From Chloroflexota bacterium (GTDB taxonomy: Bacteria > Chloroflexota > Anaerolineae > J036 > Brachytrichaceae), in assembly GCA_025354985.1 (NCBI GenBank), contig JANXLU010000094.1, forward strand, positions 1 to 63,593: a stretch of DNA of 63,593 nucleotides, in the 5' to 3' direction. The translations under genes were made by a program, and so were the position numbers. Under the pieces are notes generated by a model. That model was not told the origin of the DNA. It made no database searches and was given only the letters and a program-made list of their open reading frames with translations. Every line of letters begins with the position of its first letter. Position 1 is the first letter of the stretch. Positions 26,063-35,251 of this stretch are shown piece by piece.

Positions 26063-26220
26063 CAGACTTTGCCACCAGCGCCCTATCGTGCGTTGCTGGC
26101 GTTAAAACGCAAAATGATCAGTATTTGGGCTTGCATGTGAGCAGCGCCAAAACTATTACTAAGTATGTGGATTTTTTGCAAACAATTGTTGAAACGCGCT
26201 TTGGTGCGACGGTTGGTGCC

Positions 26221-26637
26221 ATGCTGAGTGCGTTGGCGGCCGAGATCATAGAAGCTTGGAATTCTCACGATCCGCGACGTGTCGCCGAATACTTTTCTGA
26301 CGACTACGAAGGCGAAGACAGCGGGCTGGCGACACCAATAGCAGGTAAGCGCGGTGTCAGGCGATTTGTCGCCTACACCTTTCTGGGTATGCCCGATCTG
26401 CACTTCACGCTTGAACAGACAATCGAAGAGGGCAACACGATTGTGCTGTTGTGGCATGCCAGGGGCACCCACAAGGGCAAGTTCCTAAACATCCCCGCGA
26501 CAGATCGCGCCGTGAGTTACCATGGCACATCCATATTCACGATTTCCGATGGCAAAGTGACCCACAGCAAGCGCATATGGGATATGGCGACTGTTCTGCG
26601 CCAAATCGGCCTGTTGCCGGAGTTGCCGGAAATCTAA
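26221..26637 (+). CDS. SnoaL-like ester cyclase/nuclear-transport-factor-2 fold protein
   Basis: 138 residues from ATG 26221. AEIIEAWNSHDPRRVAEYFSDDYE opens a SnoaL-like cone fold; GMPDLHFTLEQTIEEGNTIV and HGTSIFTISDGKVTHSKRIWD are the characteristic later strands of the predicted ester cyclase group. Such proteins are cyclases, isomerases or dehydratases of small molecules; function here is unknown. The same frame is open upstream to an ATG at 26038 inside the STAND gene end; those 61 residues contain a short helix-turn-helix-like stretch (VSSAKTITKYVDFLQ) but no other SnoaL feature. The longer start cannot be excluded. Confidence 0.75.
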   Translation: MLSALAAEIIEAWNSHDPRRVAEYFSDDYEGEDSGLATPIAGKRGVRRFVAYTFLGMPDLHFTLEQTIEEGNTIVLLWHARGTHKGKFLNIPATDRAVSYHGTSIFTISDGKVTHSKRIWDMATVLRQIGLLPELPEI

Positions 26638-26681
26638 GTTCCTTTACCCTTATGCGGTGGTGCCATGCGCACGACGATCTC

Positions 26682-27414
26682 TTAAGGGACGCCCGCTACG
26701 AGCGTCAGCAAGCCGTTTGCTATGGACGCTTCACGAATGGCAAATCCAGCACTGTGCATTGCCGCGTTCAACTGACCAGGCAATATCCGAAGCTTTAGAT
26801 AGGTGCTCTTTAGCGCAATCCAGTCCCCATTTGGATGCCGGTCATACCTTAGGTCTGTTACAACAATACTTTCATCCGTATAAGCCAGCACGCACGTTAA
26901 CATCCGGTGGTCGCTCAACCGCACCGGGATGACACAATCGGCCCCGGTAAGCGTCTGACTATAGTCCCGGATGGTAATAACCATGGTCCCAAACGCGTGC
27001 AACCGCGCGCGCCAGCTGCAGGAACCGCGTTAAATACGCGCGCGACTCAAAATGAACCAGCGTATCTCCCATGCACACAATGAGGTCAACAGGTTCCTGA
27101 CTCTCACTCAGGTATTCCACCGCGTCCAAAACATGTAACCTGAGTCCGGATTCCGCACCAGCCACTGATCGCAACTCCGAGGAGAGTTGCTCGCTGAAGT
27201 CAACCGCATCGACGGCGAAGCCGCGTCGGAGAAGGGGCAGCGTCTGAAATCCAGTGCCACACCCTATGTCGATCGCCCGGCCTGTTGGGCCGGGCGTCAC
27301 ATTTAGCCGTTCAAACAAGGCCGCACTTTGCGTTATCCGAGCATCAAATCCACCAAGCATCCAGGTGTAAGCGTCGGCAAGAAGCGTATCGTAATGATGT
27401 TTTACCCGGCTCAT
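26682..27414 (-). pseudogene. SAM-dependent methyltransferase gene broken by a frameshift
   Basis: The N-terminal part starts at ATG 27414 (MSRVKHHYDTLLADAYTWM) and contains the SAM loop AIDIGCGTGFQTLPLLRRG and VDLIVCMGDTLVHF. It reads through to LARAVARVWDHGYYHPGL and stops at 26959. The expected continuation (GTMVITIRDYSQTLTGAD ... YLKLRILPGQLNAAMHSAGF) is in another frame, open from about 27002 down to a stop at 26682. The shift is equivalent to one extra base between about 26960 and 27000. Together the halves would make a normal methyltransferase of about 240 residues. It could be a true pseudogene, a programmed shift, or a sequence error. The 35 bases to the divergent GcvT-like gene hold its promoter. 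Confidence 0.75.
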
Positions 27415-27449
27415 GGTTTTCAGGTTAACATATATTGGGAGCGACCAAC

Positions 27450-28661
27450 ATGCCCGAACGACGCACGCCTCTATATGACTATCACGCCCGTCACGCCGAA
27501 CTTGTAAAGGGAGGCGGCGACTATCAGTTCCCGCTGTCCTATGGCAATGCGGTGGACGAGCATATGAATACCCGCATGAATGTGGGCATGCAGGATCTGT
27601 CCACAATGGGCGAGATCGATGTCAAAGGCCCCGGCGCCGAACGCTTGCTCAATCGGTTGCTTGTCAACGATATTCGTGATTTGCTACCGGGCCAGGTGCG
27701 CTATAGCACCATGGTCAACCCAAACGGCGGCATCGTGGACGATGTAACGGTCTACAAATTCAACGACGAACACTGGATGCTGGTAACCAGCAGCGCACCC
27801 CGTAAAAAATCGGCACGCTGGATCATGGAACATGCGGTTGGAATGAGCGCGTATGCCACGGACCTGACGGGAGCGGTTGGATTGATCAGCGTCCAAGGCC
27901 CCCGGTCACGCGAACTGATGGCATCCACTGCTCAGGGTATGGATCTGTCCAAGCTGCGCTTTTTTCACTTTGGACGGGCCCAAGTTTTTAGCGTCGAAAT
28001 TCTTGTTTCCAGAAGCGGCTATACGGGTGAACTTGGTTACGAACTATACGTTCCCGCCGAGGAGGCACATACCGTTTGGGAGGGCTTGCTCAAAGCCGGG
28101 CGCGAGTTTGGGCTCCGCCCGTACGGCACTGCCGCCATGCAGAGCCTGCGTATCGAAAAAGGGCTACCGTTGGCCGGACCGGACATCCGAGATGATGAGA
28201 ACCACACGCCCTTTCATCTTGGACTGGATCGCTGGATCCGGTTCGAGAAACAGGATTTCATCGGACGCGACGCCTTGCTCCGAGTCCAGTCCCAGGGGCT
28301 GACAGAACGGTGGGTTGGCATGTCGCTGGAGAGTGAACTGGCAGGACGCGCCGGCGCGCCCATACATTCAGTAGGCGATGTCGCCCTGGGAACCCGCATC
28401 ATCACGTCTGGTCAACGCGCAGGCGAGCCCATCCCCGCGGAGCGTGCCGGCCCGGTTGTTGGTTACGTTACAAGCAGCGCAAAGGGTCACAGTGTTGGCA
28501 AGTTCCTGGCACTTGGATTTGTGCAGACCTCCCACGCCCACGCGGGTTGCCAGTTGCTCGTTGATGTCGAGGGAACCCTGCGCCTGGCAAAAGTGGTGCC
28601 TACGCCCTTTTTCGACCCCGCGGGAATAAGGCTGCGAGGCAAGACCAGCCTGGCACCATGA
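27450..28661 (+). CDS. GcvT-like aminomethyltransferase family protein
   Basis: 403 residues from ATG 27450. It has the T-protein fold: STMGEIDVKGPGAERLLNRL, GQVRYSTMVNPNGGIVDDVT, TGAVGLISVQGPRSREL, SRSGYTGELGYELYVPAEEA and GLRPYGTAAMQSLRIEKGLP are the tetrahydrofolate-site blocks. T-protein releases ammonia and methylene-tetrahydrofolate from an aminomethyl carrier. Here the neighbour is a flavin amine oxidase rather than glycine-cleavage genes. The stop overlaps the oxidase start as ATGA. The pair looks like the two halves of dimethylglycine or sarcosine dehydrogenase, which are fused in many organisms. It therefore probably captures the oxidised methyl group as methylene-tetrahydrofolate. 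DMSP demethylase-like activity is an alternative. Confidence 0.85.
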   Translation: MPERRTPLYDYHARHAELVKGGGDYQFPLSYGNAVDEHMNTRMNVGMQDLSTMGEIDVKGPGAERLLNRLLVNDIRDLLPGQVRYSTMVNPNGGIVDDVTVYKFNDEHWMLVTSSAPRKKSARWIMEHAVGMSAYATDLTGAVGLISVQGPRSRELMASTAQGMDLSKLRFFHFGRAQVFSVEILVSRSGYTGELGYELYVPAEEAHTVWEGLLKAGREFGLRPYGTAAMQSLRIEKGLPLAGPDIRDDENHTPFHLGLDRWIRFEKQDFIGRDALLRVQSQGLTERWVGMSLESELAGRAGAPIHSVGDVALGTRIITSGQRAGEPIPAERAGPVVGYVTSSAKGHSVGKFLALGFVQTSHAHAGCQLLVDVEGTLRLAKVVPTPFFDPAGIRLRGKTSLAP

Positions 28662-30001
28662 ACCGGAAACACTTCAACACCATCGTGGTGGGTGTAGGCG
28701 GCATGGGCAGCGCCACGTGCTATCAGCTGGCCAAACGTGGTCGCCGTGTTTTGGGCCTCGATCAATATGACGTGCCCCACATGAAGGGGTCGTCGCATGG
28801 TTACACACGAATCATTCGCCTGGCCTATTATGAACATCCCAGTTATGTACTGTTGTTAAAGCGAGCCTACGAACTTTGGAGGGACATTGAAAACGTGGCC
28901 GCTGAACCATTACTCCACTACACCGGCAGCATAGATGCCGGTTCGGCCGAGAGCTTGTCCTTTCGCGGTGCGTTGCAAAGCGCGGTGCAATATGACCTCG
29001 ATCATGAAGTGCTCACCGGGCTGGAAATGGCAAAGCGATTCCCGGGTTACCGCTTCCCGCATGACCTGCTCGGTCTCTTTCAGCCACAGGGCGGGTTCCT
29101 GGTGCCGGAGCGTTGCATTGTCAGCTATGCCAATCAGGCCATGGCACTTGGCGCCGAGATACATGGACGCGAACGCGTACTTGGATTTGACCGCGCTAAC
29201 GGCGGTGGCGTCCGCGTTCGAACGAATCGCGACGAATACACCGCCGACTCGGTGGTGGTTACCGCAGGTGCCTGGGATCGCGATCTTATGCCAATGTTAT
29301 CAAACCTGGCCGTTCCTGAACGCCAGGTCTTGGGGTGGTTCCAGCCCAATAAGCCACATCTTTTTCAACCGTCCAATTTCCCGGTATTTAATGTCACGGT
29401 TCCAGAGGGTCGCTTTTATGGATTCCCGATTTATGGAATTCCAGGCTTCAAGGTTGGCAAGTATCATCATTTTCAAGAGACCGGCACGCCCGAGCAGCTG
29501 ACCACCGGCGACAATGAGCCCAGATTGGATGACGAATTGGTATTGCGCGACTTTATCTCGCGTTACTTTCCGGATGCCGATGGCCCAACCATGACGCTTG
29601 CGGCCTGTCTCTTTACAAACACACCCGACGGCCATTTTATTATTGATCAGCATCCACAATTACCAGAGGTGTATTACGCCTCGCCGTGCAGTGGGCATGG
29701 CTACAAGTTTGCCAGCGTCATTGGCGAAATCATGACCGAGCTCGCCACTCTTGGCCAAACCCGGTGGGACATCTCGCTATTCCGCGCCGATCGTTTTGGA
29801 GTTCCGACATCCGAACTGTTCCGAGACAAAGGACCGGCGCCACGCGTGAGCACCAGTCATCACGGTGATCCTTTCGCCTCCGGCGGGCACCAGCCCCCAC
29901 AACGCACCAAAGCGCCGGCTGATCATCGCGGCCCGGGCTCCCCTGATGACACCCGCAACCCAAGGTATTGGCAACGCGACGAGGTATCGACGTTTTGGTA
30001 A
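28658..30001 (+). CDS. SolA/MSOX-type flavin amine oxidase with C-terminal extension
   Basis: 447 residues. The FAD Rossmann motif is [38 protein letters not shown] matches monomeric sarcosine oxidase and N-methyltryptophan oxidase. Cys317 in [16 protein letters not shown] corresponds to the cysteine that binds FAD covalently in that family, at nearly the same position. [14 protein letters not shown] closes the FAD site. It oxidises a secondary or tertiary N-methyl amine such as sarcosine or dimethylglycine. MSOX enzymes end near residue 385-390; the last roughly 60 residues (from about GVPTSELF, Pro/Gly/His-rich) look non-conserved and may be read-through of a lost stop. It overlaps the GcvT-like gene by 4 bases and the BetA start at its 3' end. 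Confidence 0.88.
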   Translation: MNRKHFNTIVVGVGGMGSATCYQLAKRGRRVLGLDQYDVPHMKGSSHGYTRIIRLAYYEHPSYVLLLKRAYELWRDIENVAAEPLLHYTGSIDAGSAESLSFRGALQSAVQYDLDHEVLTGLEMAKRFPGYRFPHDLLGLFQPQGGFLVPERCIVSYANQAMALGAEIHGRERVLGFDRANGGGVRVRTNRDEYTADSVVVTAGAWDRDLMPMLSNLAVPERQVLGWFQPNKPHLFQPSNFPVFNVTVPEGRFYGFPIYGIPGFKVGKYHHFQETGTPEQLTTGDNEPRLDDELVLRDFISRYFPDADGPTMTLAACLFTNTPDGHFIIDQHPQLPEVYYASPCSGHGYKFASVIGEIMTELATLGQTRWDISLFRADRFGVPTSELFRDKGPAPRVSTSHHGDPFASGGHQPPQRTKAPADHRGPGSPDDTRNPRYWQRDEVSTFW

Positions 30002-31644
30002 CCAAATACGATTTCATCGTCATCGGTGGCGGTTCCGCCGGTTGCGTGTTGGCCAATCGCTTGAGCGCAGACCCATTCTGTCGCGTATTGGTGTTGGAGG
30101 CCGGTCGCCCGGACTATTGGTGGGATGTATTCATTCACATGCCGGCCGGGCTGGCTTATCCCATTAACAGTCAGTTTTACGACTGGCGTTATCAATCAGA
30201 ACCGGAACCCTTTATGCACAACCGCCGCATTTATCATGCACGCGGCAAAGTGCTTGGCGGCAGCAGCAGCATCAACGGCATGATATTTCAGCGCGGCAAC
30301 CCACTTGACTTTGGGCGCTGGGCGTCCGACCCCGGGATGGCTCACTGGGACTATGCACACTGTCTGCCCTACTTCAAGAAAATGGAGACCTGCCTGGCAG
30401 GCGGTGATGAATGGCGCGGTGGCACTGGCCCATTGCTGGTTGAGCGTGGCCCGGCCAAAAACCCGCTGTTTGGGGCATTCTTTGATGCTGTTGAGCAAGC
30501 CGGCTACCCCTTAACCAGTGATGTCAACGGCTATCAGCAGGAGGGGTTTGCCAAATTTGATCGCAACATTCGCAGGGGGAAACGATTAAGTGCGGCGCGT
30601 GCCTATCTGCATCCAATCACCCACCGACCCAACCTCAAAGTCACAACCCGCGCCCAGATAACAAAAATCTTGTTTGATGGGAACCGCGGCACCGGGGTGG
30701 AGTTTGTGCACCTGGGAAGGCGCGAACAAGCCTCCGCTAGGGAAATCATCTGCTGTGGTGGTGCAATCAACTCGCCACAATTGTTGCAGCTGTCCGGGGT
30801 GGGAAATGCCAAAGAACTGGAATCACTCGGCCTCAAAGTGACCCACGATCTGCCAGGGGTTGGCGAGAACTTACAGGATCATCTTGAGGTATATATCCAA
30901 TATGCCTGTAAACAACCCGTGAGCTTGCAGCCCGCCCTGAAGTGGTACAACAAGCCATGGGCCGGGATACAGTGGTTGCTATGGAAATCCGGCCCGGCGT
31001 CCACCAATCATTTTGAGGCCGGGGGATTTATCCGTGGCAACAGCGACGTACGGTATCCCAACATCATGTTTCACTTCCTCCCGCTTGCCATCCGTTACGA
31101 TGGCACGTCACCACGCGGAGGTCATGGCTATCAGGTCCACGTCGGGCCAATGTATTCAAATGCACGCGGCAGTGTGAAAATCACAAGCACCGACCCACGC
31201 AAACAACCTGCGCTTAGGTTCAACTATCTGTCCACCGAACAGGACAAGCGCGAATGGCTCGAGGCGATCCACAGCGCGCGCACGATTCTCAACCAGCCCG
31301 CCTTCGAACCGTTTAATGCCGGGGAACTTTCCCCCGGGCCCGCGATCGAAACCGACGAACAAATTCTCGATTGGGTGGCACGGGACGGCGAAACCGCCCT
31401 GCATCCCTCATGCACCTGCAAAATGGGCACAGACGGCATGTCCGTCGTGCACCCCGATACGCTCCGGGTGCACGGCCTTGAAGGAGTGCGTGTGGTCGAT
31501 GCCTCGGTGATGCCATACGTCACCAATGGCAACATCTATGCACCCGTTATGATGGTCGCCGAAAAATCGGCTGATTTGATCCTGGGCAACACGCCACTGC
31601 CGCCGCAAAATTCTGCATTTCATAGACATCAGCCTGCCTCATAG
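29995..31644 (+). CDS. betA: GMC oxidoreductase, choline-dehydrogenase type (BetA-like)
   Basis: 549 residues from TTG 29995, which puts [16 protein letters not shown] at the N-terminus; a farther TTG at 29968 adds nine residues, and no ATG fits. FAD binding is [31 protein letters not shown] and [17 protein letters not shown] are the GMC signatures. [11 protein letters not shown] and [17 protein letters not shown] carry the C-terminal block, and His in LHPSC together with Asn in VTNGNIY are the usual active-site pair. It oxidises an alcohol, and by context choline to betaine aldehyde. No betaine aldehyde dehydrogenase gene is visible here; some BetA enzymes carry out both steps. It overlaps the oxidase gene by 7 bases. 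Confidence 0.85.
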   Translation: MVTKYDFIVIGGGSAGCVLANRLSADPFCRVLVLEAGRPDYWWDVFIHMPAGLAYPINSQFYDWRYQSEPEPFMHNRRIYHARGKVLGGSSSINGMIFQRGNPLDFGRWASDPGMAHWDYAHCLPYFKKMETCLAGGDEWRGGTGPLLVERGPAKNPLFGAFFDAVEQAGYPLTSDVNGYQQEGFAKFDRNIRRGKRLSAARAYLHPITHRPNLKVTTRAQITKILFDGNRGTGVEFVHLGRREQASAREIICCGGAINSPQLLQLSGVGNAKELESLGLKVTHDLPGVGENLQDHLEVYIQYACKQPVSLQPALKWYNKPWAGIQWLLWKSGPASTNHFEAGGFIRGNSDVRYPNIMFHFLPLAIRYDGTSPRGGHGYQVHVGPMYSNARGSVKITSTDPRKQPALRFNYLSTEQDKREWLEAIHSARTILNQPAFEPFNAGELSPGPAIETDEQILDWVARDGETALHPSCTCKMGTDGMSVVHPDTLRVHGLEGVRVVDASVMPYVTNGNIYAPVMMVAEKSADLILGNTPLPPQNSAFHRHQPAS

Positions 31645-31647
31645 GGT

Positions 31648-32886
31648 GTGCACTACACAAAATGGCGGGCGCCCCAATTGCGGCATAATCCATCGCGAAA
31701 CGTGAAACTAGACATTAACTTTGAAACCACCGCCAAAACGGATGCAACCGAGGCCCAAAGCCATGCACGATTGTTAATAATATTGCGCCGATTGCTTGCC
31801 CTGGCAGCGTTTATAGTCGTGCTCGCGCTGCTCCTAAATGCCGGGCGCGCGCTCTTCCCATTTTTCGTCGGGTTGGTGTTGGTGTATTTGCTCGGTCCGA
31901 TCGTTAATGCCTTGGATCGACGACTACCGCGCTGGGCCGCCATCCTGATCGTATATCTGGTGTGTGGTCTGCTTGCCTTTGGCGCATGGCGGTTGATCAT
32001 TCCACCATTGGTGTCCCAGATAGAGCGACTCATCATCGCGCTGCCCGAAATAATTAATACGCTCCGCCACACAATCGAGAGCATCCTCGCCTTTTATGAC
32101 GAACGCGTCGCCAGCAGTCTTCCGGACTCAATAACCGGAGCTATTCAAAATGGATTTGACAAAGCTCAGGAACGCGCCACCGAATATGCGCGCACAGGCG
32201 CGACGTTTGCGTTCGCCCAGTTCCTGCGGGTCATAGAGATCGTGCGGACGCTTGCGGAACTGTTGATAGTGCCAATATGGTTGTTCTTCGTGCTTAATGA
32301 TCAACGCAAAGCTCGAATCTCCCTTAATCGTCTCTTGAGCCACAAATGGCGGTCGGATTTTTGGAACGTTTGGAGCATCATTGACCGGCTGTTTAGCAGT
32401 TACCTGCGCGGACAGGTTATTTTGTGCGCCATTATTGCGGCTGTCGTGGGAATTGGTCTAACCATCGTGCGGTTGATCCCGGGCATGAAAATTGATTACA
32501 TCATAGTGTTGGCCCTTTGGGCGGGCATTGCAAAGTTCATCCCACAATTTGGCTCACTGTTGGGCGCCACGCCGGGTCTTGTCCTGGCCTTTGCCATGGG
32601 TGGGCCGACGTCAGCGCTTGCAGTGCTGGTGGTTTATTTCATCGCGGACTGGTGTGAAAACAGTATTTTGGTGCCGCGAATCATCGGTGAATCCGTGGGC
32701 ATCCATCCGGCCGTGCTCACCGTGGCCCTTGTTACGCTCGGTTCGGCCTTCGGATTTGTCGGTCTGTTATTTGCCGCGCCCTTGACCGCGATTGTTCGCG
32801 ACCTGTATTTGTATGCTCATCGACGGCTGAGCAATGAATCACCCGAAGAGGCGGCGCGCGGTTTAGCCGCCGCCCACGAAATGTGA
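31648..32886 (+). CDS. AI-2E family transporter (PerM-like permease)
   Basis: 412 residues from GTG 31648, which lies 3 bases after the betA stop; a second in-frame GTG at 31702 would give 394 residues and sits just past a CATAAT box. There are about seven transmembrane segments, with LAAFIVVLALLLNAGRALFP and FFVGLVLVYLLGPIVNAL near the N-terminus and GVHP-type ESVGIHPAVLTVALVTLG late, the usual AI-2E/PerM signature. A soluble helical loop spans about 110-190. These permeases include TqsA, an autoinducer-2 exporter, and Na/H antiporter-like members; substrate here is unknown. It follows the amine-oxidation genes and could be in their transcript. Confidence 0.88.
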   Translation: MHYTKWRAPQLRHNPSRNVKLDINFETTAKTDATEAQSHARLLIILRRLLALAAFIVVLALLLNAGRALFPFFVGLVLVYLLGPIVNALDRRLPRWAAILIVYLVCGLLAFGAWRLIIPPLVSQIERLIIALPEIINTLRHTIESILAFYDERVASSLPDSITGAIQNGFDKAQERATEYARTGATFAFAQFLRVIEIVRTLAELLIVPIWLFFVLNDQRKARISLNRLLSHKWRSDFWNVWSIIDRLFSSYLRGQVILCAIIAAVVGIGLTIVRLIPGMKIDYIIVLALWAGIAKFIPQFGSLLGATPGLVLAFAMGGPTSALAVLVVYFIADWCENSILVPRIIGESVGIHPAVLTVALVTLGSAFGFVGLLFAAPLTAIVRDLYLYAHRRLSNESPEEAARGLAAAHEM

Positions 32887-32895
32887 GGTGAACAT

Positions 32896-33636
32896 ATGGC
32901 TGAAAACAAAACAAAACCAACAAGTGTTACGCCGACCATGTTCATCGCCAGCCAATTAGACGAACGGGTGCGATCTGACTGCGACGCGCTTGTTTCCATG
33001 ATGCAGGCGGTCACCAACGCGCCTGCGGTCATGTGGGGAGCCAGCATCATTGGCTTCGGCGCGTACCATTACAAATATGCCAGCGGACGCGAAGGTGATA
33101 TGCCGCGCCTTGGCTTTTCGCCCCGCAAGAGCGCCTTTACCTTGTACACGATGAGTGGTTGGGATGTGACGCTGCTGCCGAAGCTCGGAAAGCATACCGT
33201 GGGCACGGGTTGCCTGTATATAAAGAAGCTTTCAGACGTCAATGCCGGGGTACTTCAGGATCTTCTTAAGCGGTCATTGGAAGGCTATGCGGCACTGGAG
33301 GCGGCCAATGCAGAGATCGCACCCAAGCCTGCCTCCGGCAAAACCAAGCCAAAGAAGATCGACGTGTGCAAGCCCAATGATCCGAGCTACGCGGCCAGCG
33401 TGGATGCAAAGCCATACCAGGCAATGAAAAAAGCATTGCTGAAGGCACTTCCTAAAAAGAGTCCCGGGTTAACACAAACCGATCTGTTTGCCGAACTCGT
33501 TCCGCATCTGCCCAGGAAGCTGTTCCCGGGCGGTCGACTGGTGAGTTGGTGGGCGCAATGCGTCCACGCCGATCTTGAAGCACGCGGAATCACTGTCAAA
33601 GAATCCGGACGGCCCGCAAGATGGCATCAGGCCTAG
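32896..33636 (+). CDS. DUF1801 and DUF6958-like fusion protein, unknown function
   Basis: 246 residues from ATG 32896, preceded by GAGGTGA. The N-terminal part (about residues 10-140) is DUF1801: MMQAVTNAPAVMWGASIIGF and GFSPRKSAFTLY are characteristic, and related to YdhG. The C-terminal part (about 165-246) has SPGLTQTDLFAELVPHLPRK followed by FPGGRLVSWWAQCVHADLEA, a small domain often found alone (DUF6958). Lys/Pro-rich linkers separate the two. Cytoplasmic. Function is not known for either domain. It lies between the permease and the MttB-type gene, 9 bases after the permease stop. Confidence 0.75.
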   Translation: MAENKTKPTSVTPTMFIASQLDERVRSDCDALVSMMQAVTNAPAVMWGASIIGFGAYHYKYASGREGDMPRLGFSPRKSAFTLYTMSGWDVTLLPKLGKHTVGTGCLYIKKLSDVNAGVLQDLLKRSLEGYAALEAANAEIAPKPASGKTKPKKIDVCKPNDPSYAASVDAKPYQAMKKALLKALPKKSPGLTQTDLFAELVPHLPRKLFPGGRLVSWWAQCVHADLEARGITVKESGRPARWHQA

Positions 33637-33679
33637 CTCGTCAGCAATATCCGCACCGTAACCAGAATCCAAACAAACC

Positions 33680-35251
33680 ATGACAACGTCCACGTCAGCC
33701 ACGTCGTCCGAACGTCGCGCAAATCGTCACTCCGGCCGCCAGCGCGGCACCGGTTTCAAGTTTGTCGACCGGATCACACCAATCGAAAGCACATTGAAGC
33801 CGTTTGAAGTTCTTGATGGTGACGCGGTGGAAAAAATCCACAAAGCGAGCATGCGATTGTTGAAAGACGTAGGCATCCTGATCGTCGACTATCCAGCGGC
33901 AAGCGAGACGTTTAGACAAAACGGTGCGCGAATTGAACACAAGGGCTCCGCTCAATTAGTCAAGATGGATGAAGACACGGTTATGAACTGGATTAGCCAG
34001 GCTCCGGCGACGTTTACCCAGCTTGCACGCAACCCCGCAAAGTCCGTGCCAATTGGGGGCAAACACATTGTTTTCTCCACGGTCTATGGACCTCCGTTTG
34101 TAATTGACCTTGATCGTGGGCGTCGCGAGGGAACGATTGAAGACTTTCAGAATTTCAGCAAGCTGGCATATATGTGCGAGCACATCCATCACAACGGCGG
34201 AACCCTGTGCGAGCCAAATGATGTGGATGTGAAGGAGCGCCATCTGGACATGCTGATGGCGCACATTCTGTATAGCGACAAGGCATTTATGGGAAGCGTG
34301 ACCCATAAGGAAAACGCGCGGGATTCGGTAAGAATGTGCGAGGTTCTGTTCGGAGCGGATCGCATTCGAAAGAATCCGGCCCTGATCTCGCTTATCAATG
34401 CCAGCAGCCCGATGCGGTTTGACGATCGCATGTTCGGCGCGCTTGAGGTTTATGCGCTGGCGGGACAGGCAGTACTTGTCACGCCCTTCCTGATGGCCGG
34501 TGCAATGAGCCCGGTCAGCATGGCGGCCACGCTTGCCCAGCAGAACGCCGAAGCGCTGTTTGGCATTTGCTACGCCCAGATGCTCAACCCGGGTTGCCCG
34601 TCGATCTACGGTTCATTTTTGGCTAACATCGATCTGCGCAGTGGTGCGCCGTGCTTTGGAACACCTGAAGATTCACTGGCGCTGTATGGTGGGGCACAAA
34701 TGGCGCGTCGTTATCACCTGCCCTATCGCAGCGGGGGAAACTTTACCGCGAGCCGAATTCCAGATACCCAGGCGGGCTACGAAAGCGCAAATACACTGAT
34801 GGCCACGATTCTTGGTGGCGTTAACTTCGTGTTGCACGCCGCCGGATGGCTCGAAGGCGGTCTGATGAGTGGCTACGAGAAGTTTATCCTTGATCACGAA
34901 ACGCTCGGAATGGCGGCGCGTCTGGCAAAGGGAATTTCCACAGACGAGGAGGACTTTGCCTGGGATGCGTTTGCCGAGGTTGAGCCCGGTGGCCATTTCC
35001 TTGGCAGCGCCCATACCATTCGACACTATGAAACCGCCTTTTATCAGCACAGTGTGTTCAACATGGACAACTACGAAAAGTGGGAGGCGGAAGGCAGCGT
35101 TGACAGCTACAAGCGCGCCAATGGCGTCTGGAAACAGTTATTGCGCGAGTATCAGCAGCCCGCGCTGGACCCGGCCGTGAAGGAACAACTTGAGGCGTTT
35201 GTGACTGCGCGACGCGCAGAAATCAAAAGCGGGAAACTTATCCGGGCGTAA
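33680..35251 (+). CDS. MttB superfamily trimethylamine/glycine-betaine methyltransferase
   Basis: 523 residues. It is a TIM-barrel methyltransferase of the MttB family: an N-terminal FEVLDGDAVEKIHKASMRLL, GTLCEPNDVDVKERHLDMLM in the middle, and GAMSPVSMAATLAQQNAEAL and GYESANTLMATILGGVNFVL toward the C-terminus. The pyrrolysine codon (in-frame TAG) of true MttB is absent, so it belongs to the larger non-pyrrolysine group, which includes glycine betaine methyltransferase MtgB. These pass a methyl group to a corrinoid protein. No corrinoid-binding protein is in this window. With the choline, dimethylglycine and sarcosine genes upstream, betaine is the favoured substrate. It overlaps the CoA-transferase 3' end by 14 bases. 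Confidence 0.87.
   Translation: MTTSTSATSSERRANRHSGRQRGTGFKFVDRITPIESTLKPFEVLDGDAVEKIHKASMRLLKDVGILIVDYPAASETFRQNGARIEHKGSAQLVKMDEDTVMNWISQAPATFTQLARNPAKSVPIGGKHIVFSTVYGPPFVIDLDRGRREGTIEDFQNFSKLAYMCEHIHHNGGTLCEPNDVDVKERHLDMLMAHILYSDKAFMGSVTHKENARDSVRMCEVLFGADRIRKNPALISLINASSPMRFDDRMFGALEVYALAGQAVLVTPFLMAGAMSPVSMAATLAQQNAEALFGICYAQMLNPGCPSIYGSFLANIDLRSGAPCFGTPEDSLALYGGAQMARRYHLPYRSGGNFTASRIPDTQAGYESANTLMATILGGVNFVLHAAGWLEGGLMSGYEKFILDHETLGMAARLAKGISTDEEDFAWDAFAEVEPGGHFLGSAHTIRHYETAFYQHSVFNMDNYEKWEAEGSVDSYKRANGVWKQLLREYQQPALDPAVKEQLEAFVTARRAEIKSGKLIRA

Noticed and set aside
33680-35251. Pyrrolysine-containing MttB
   Set aside because: No in-frame TAG occurs in the gene, so it is the non-pyrrolysine branch.
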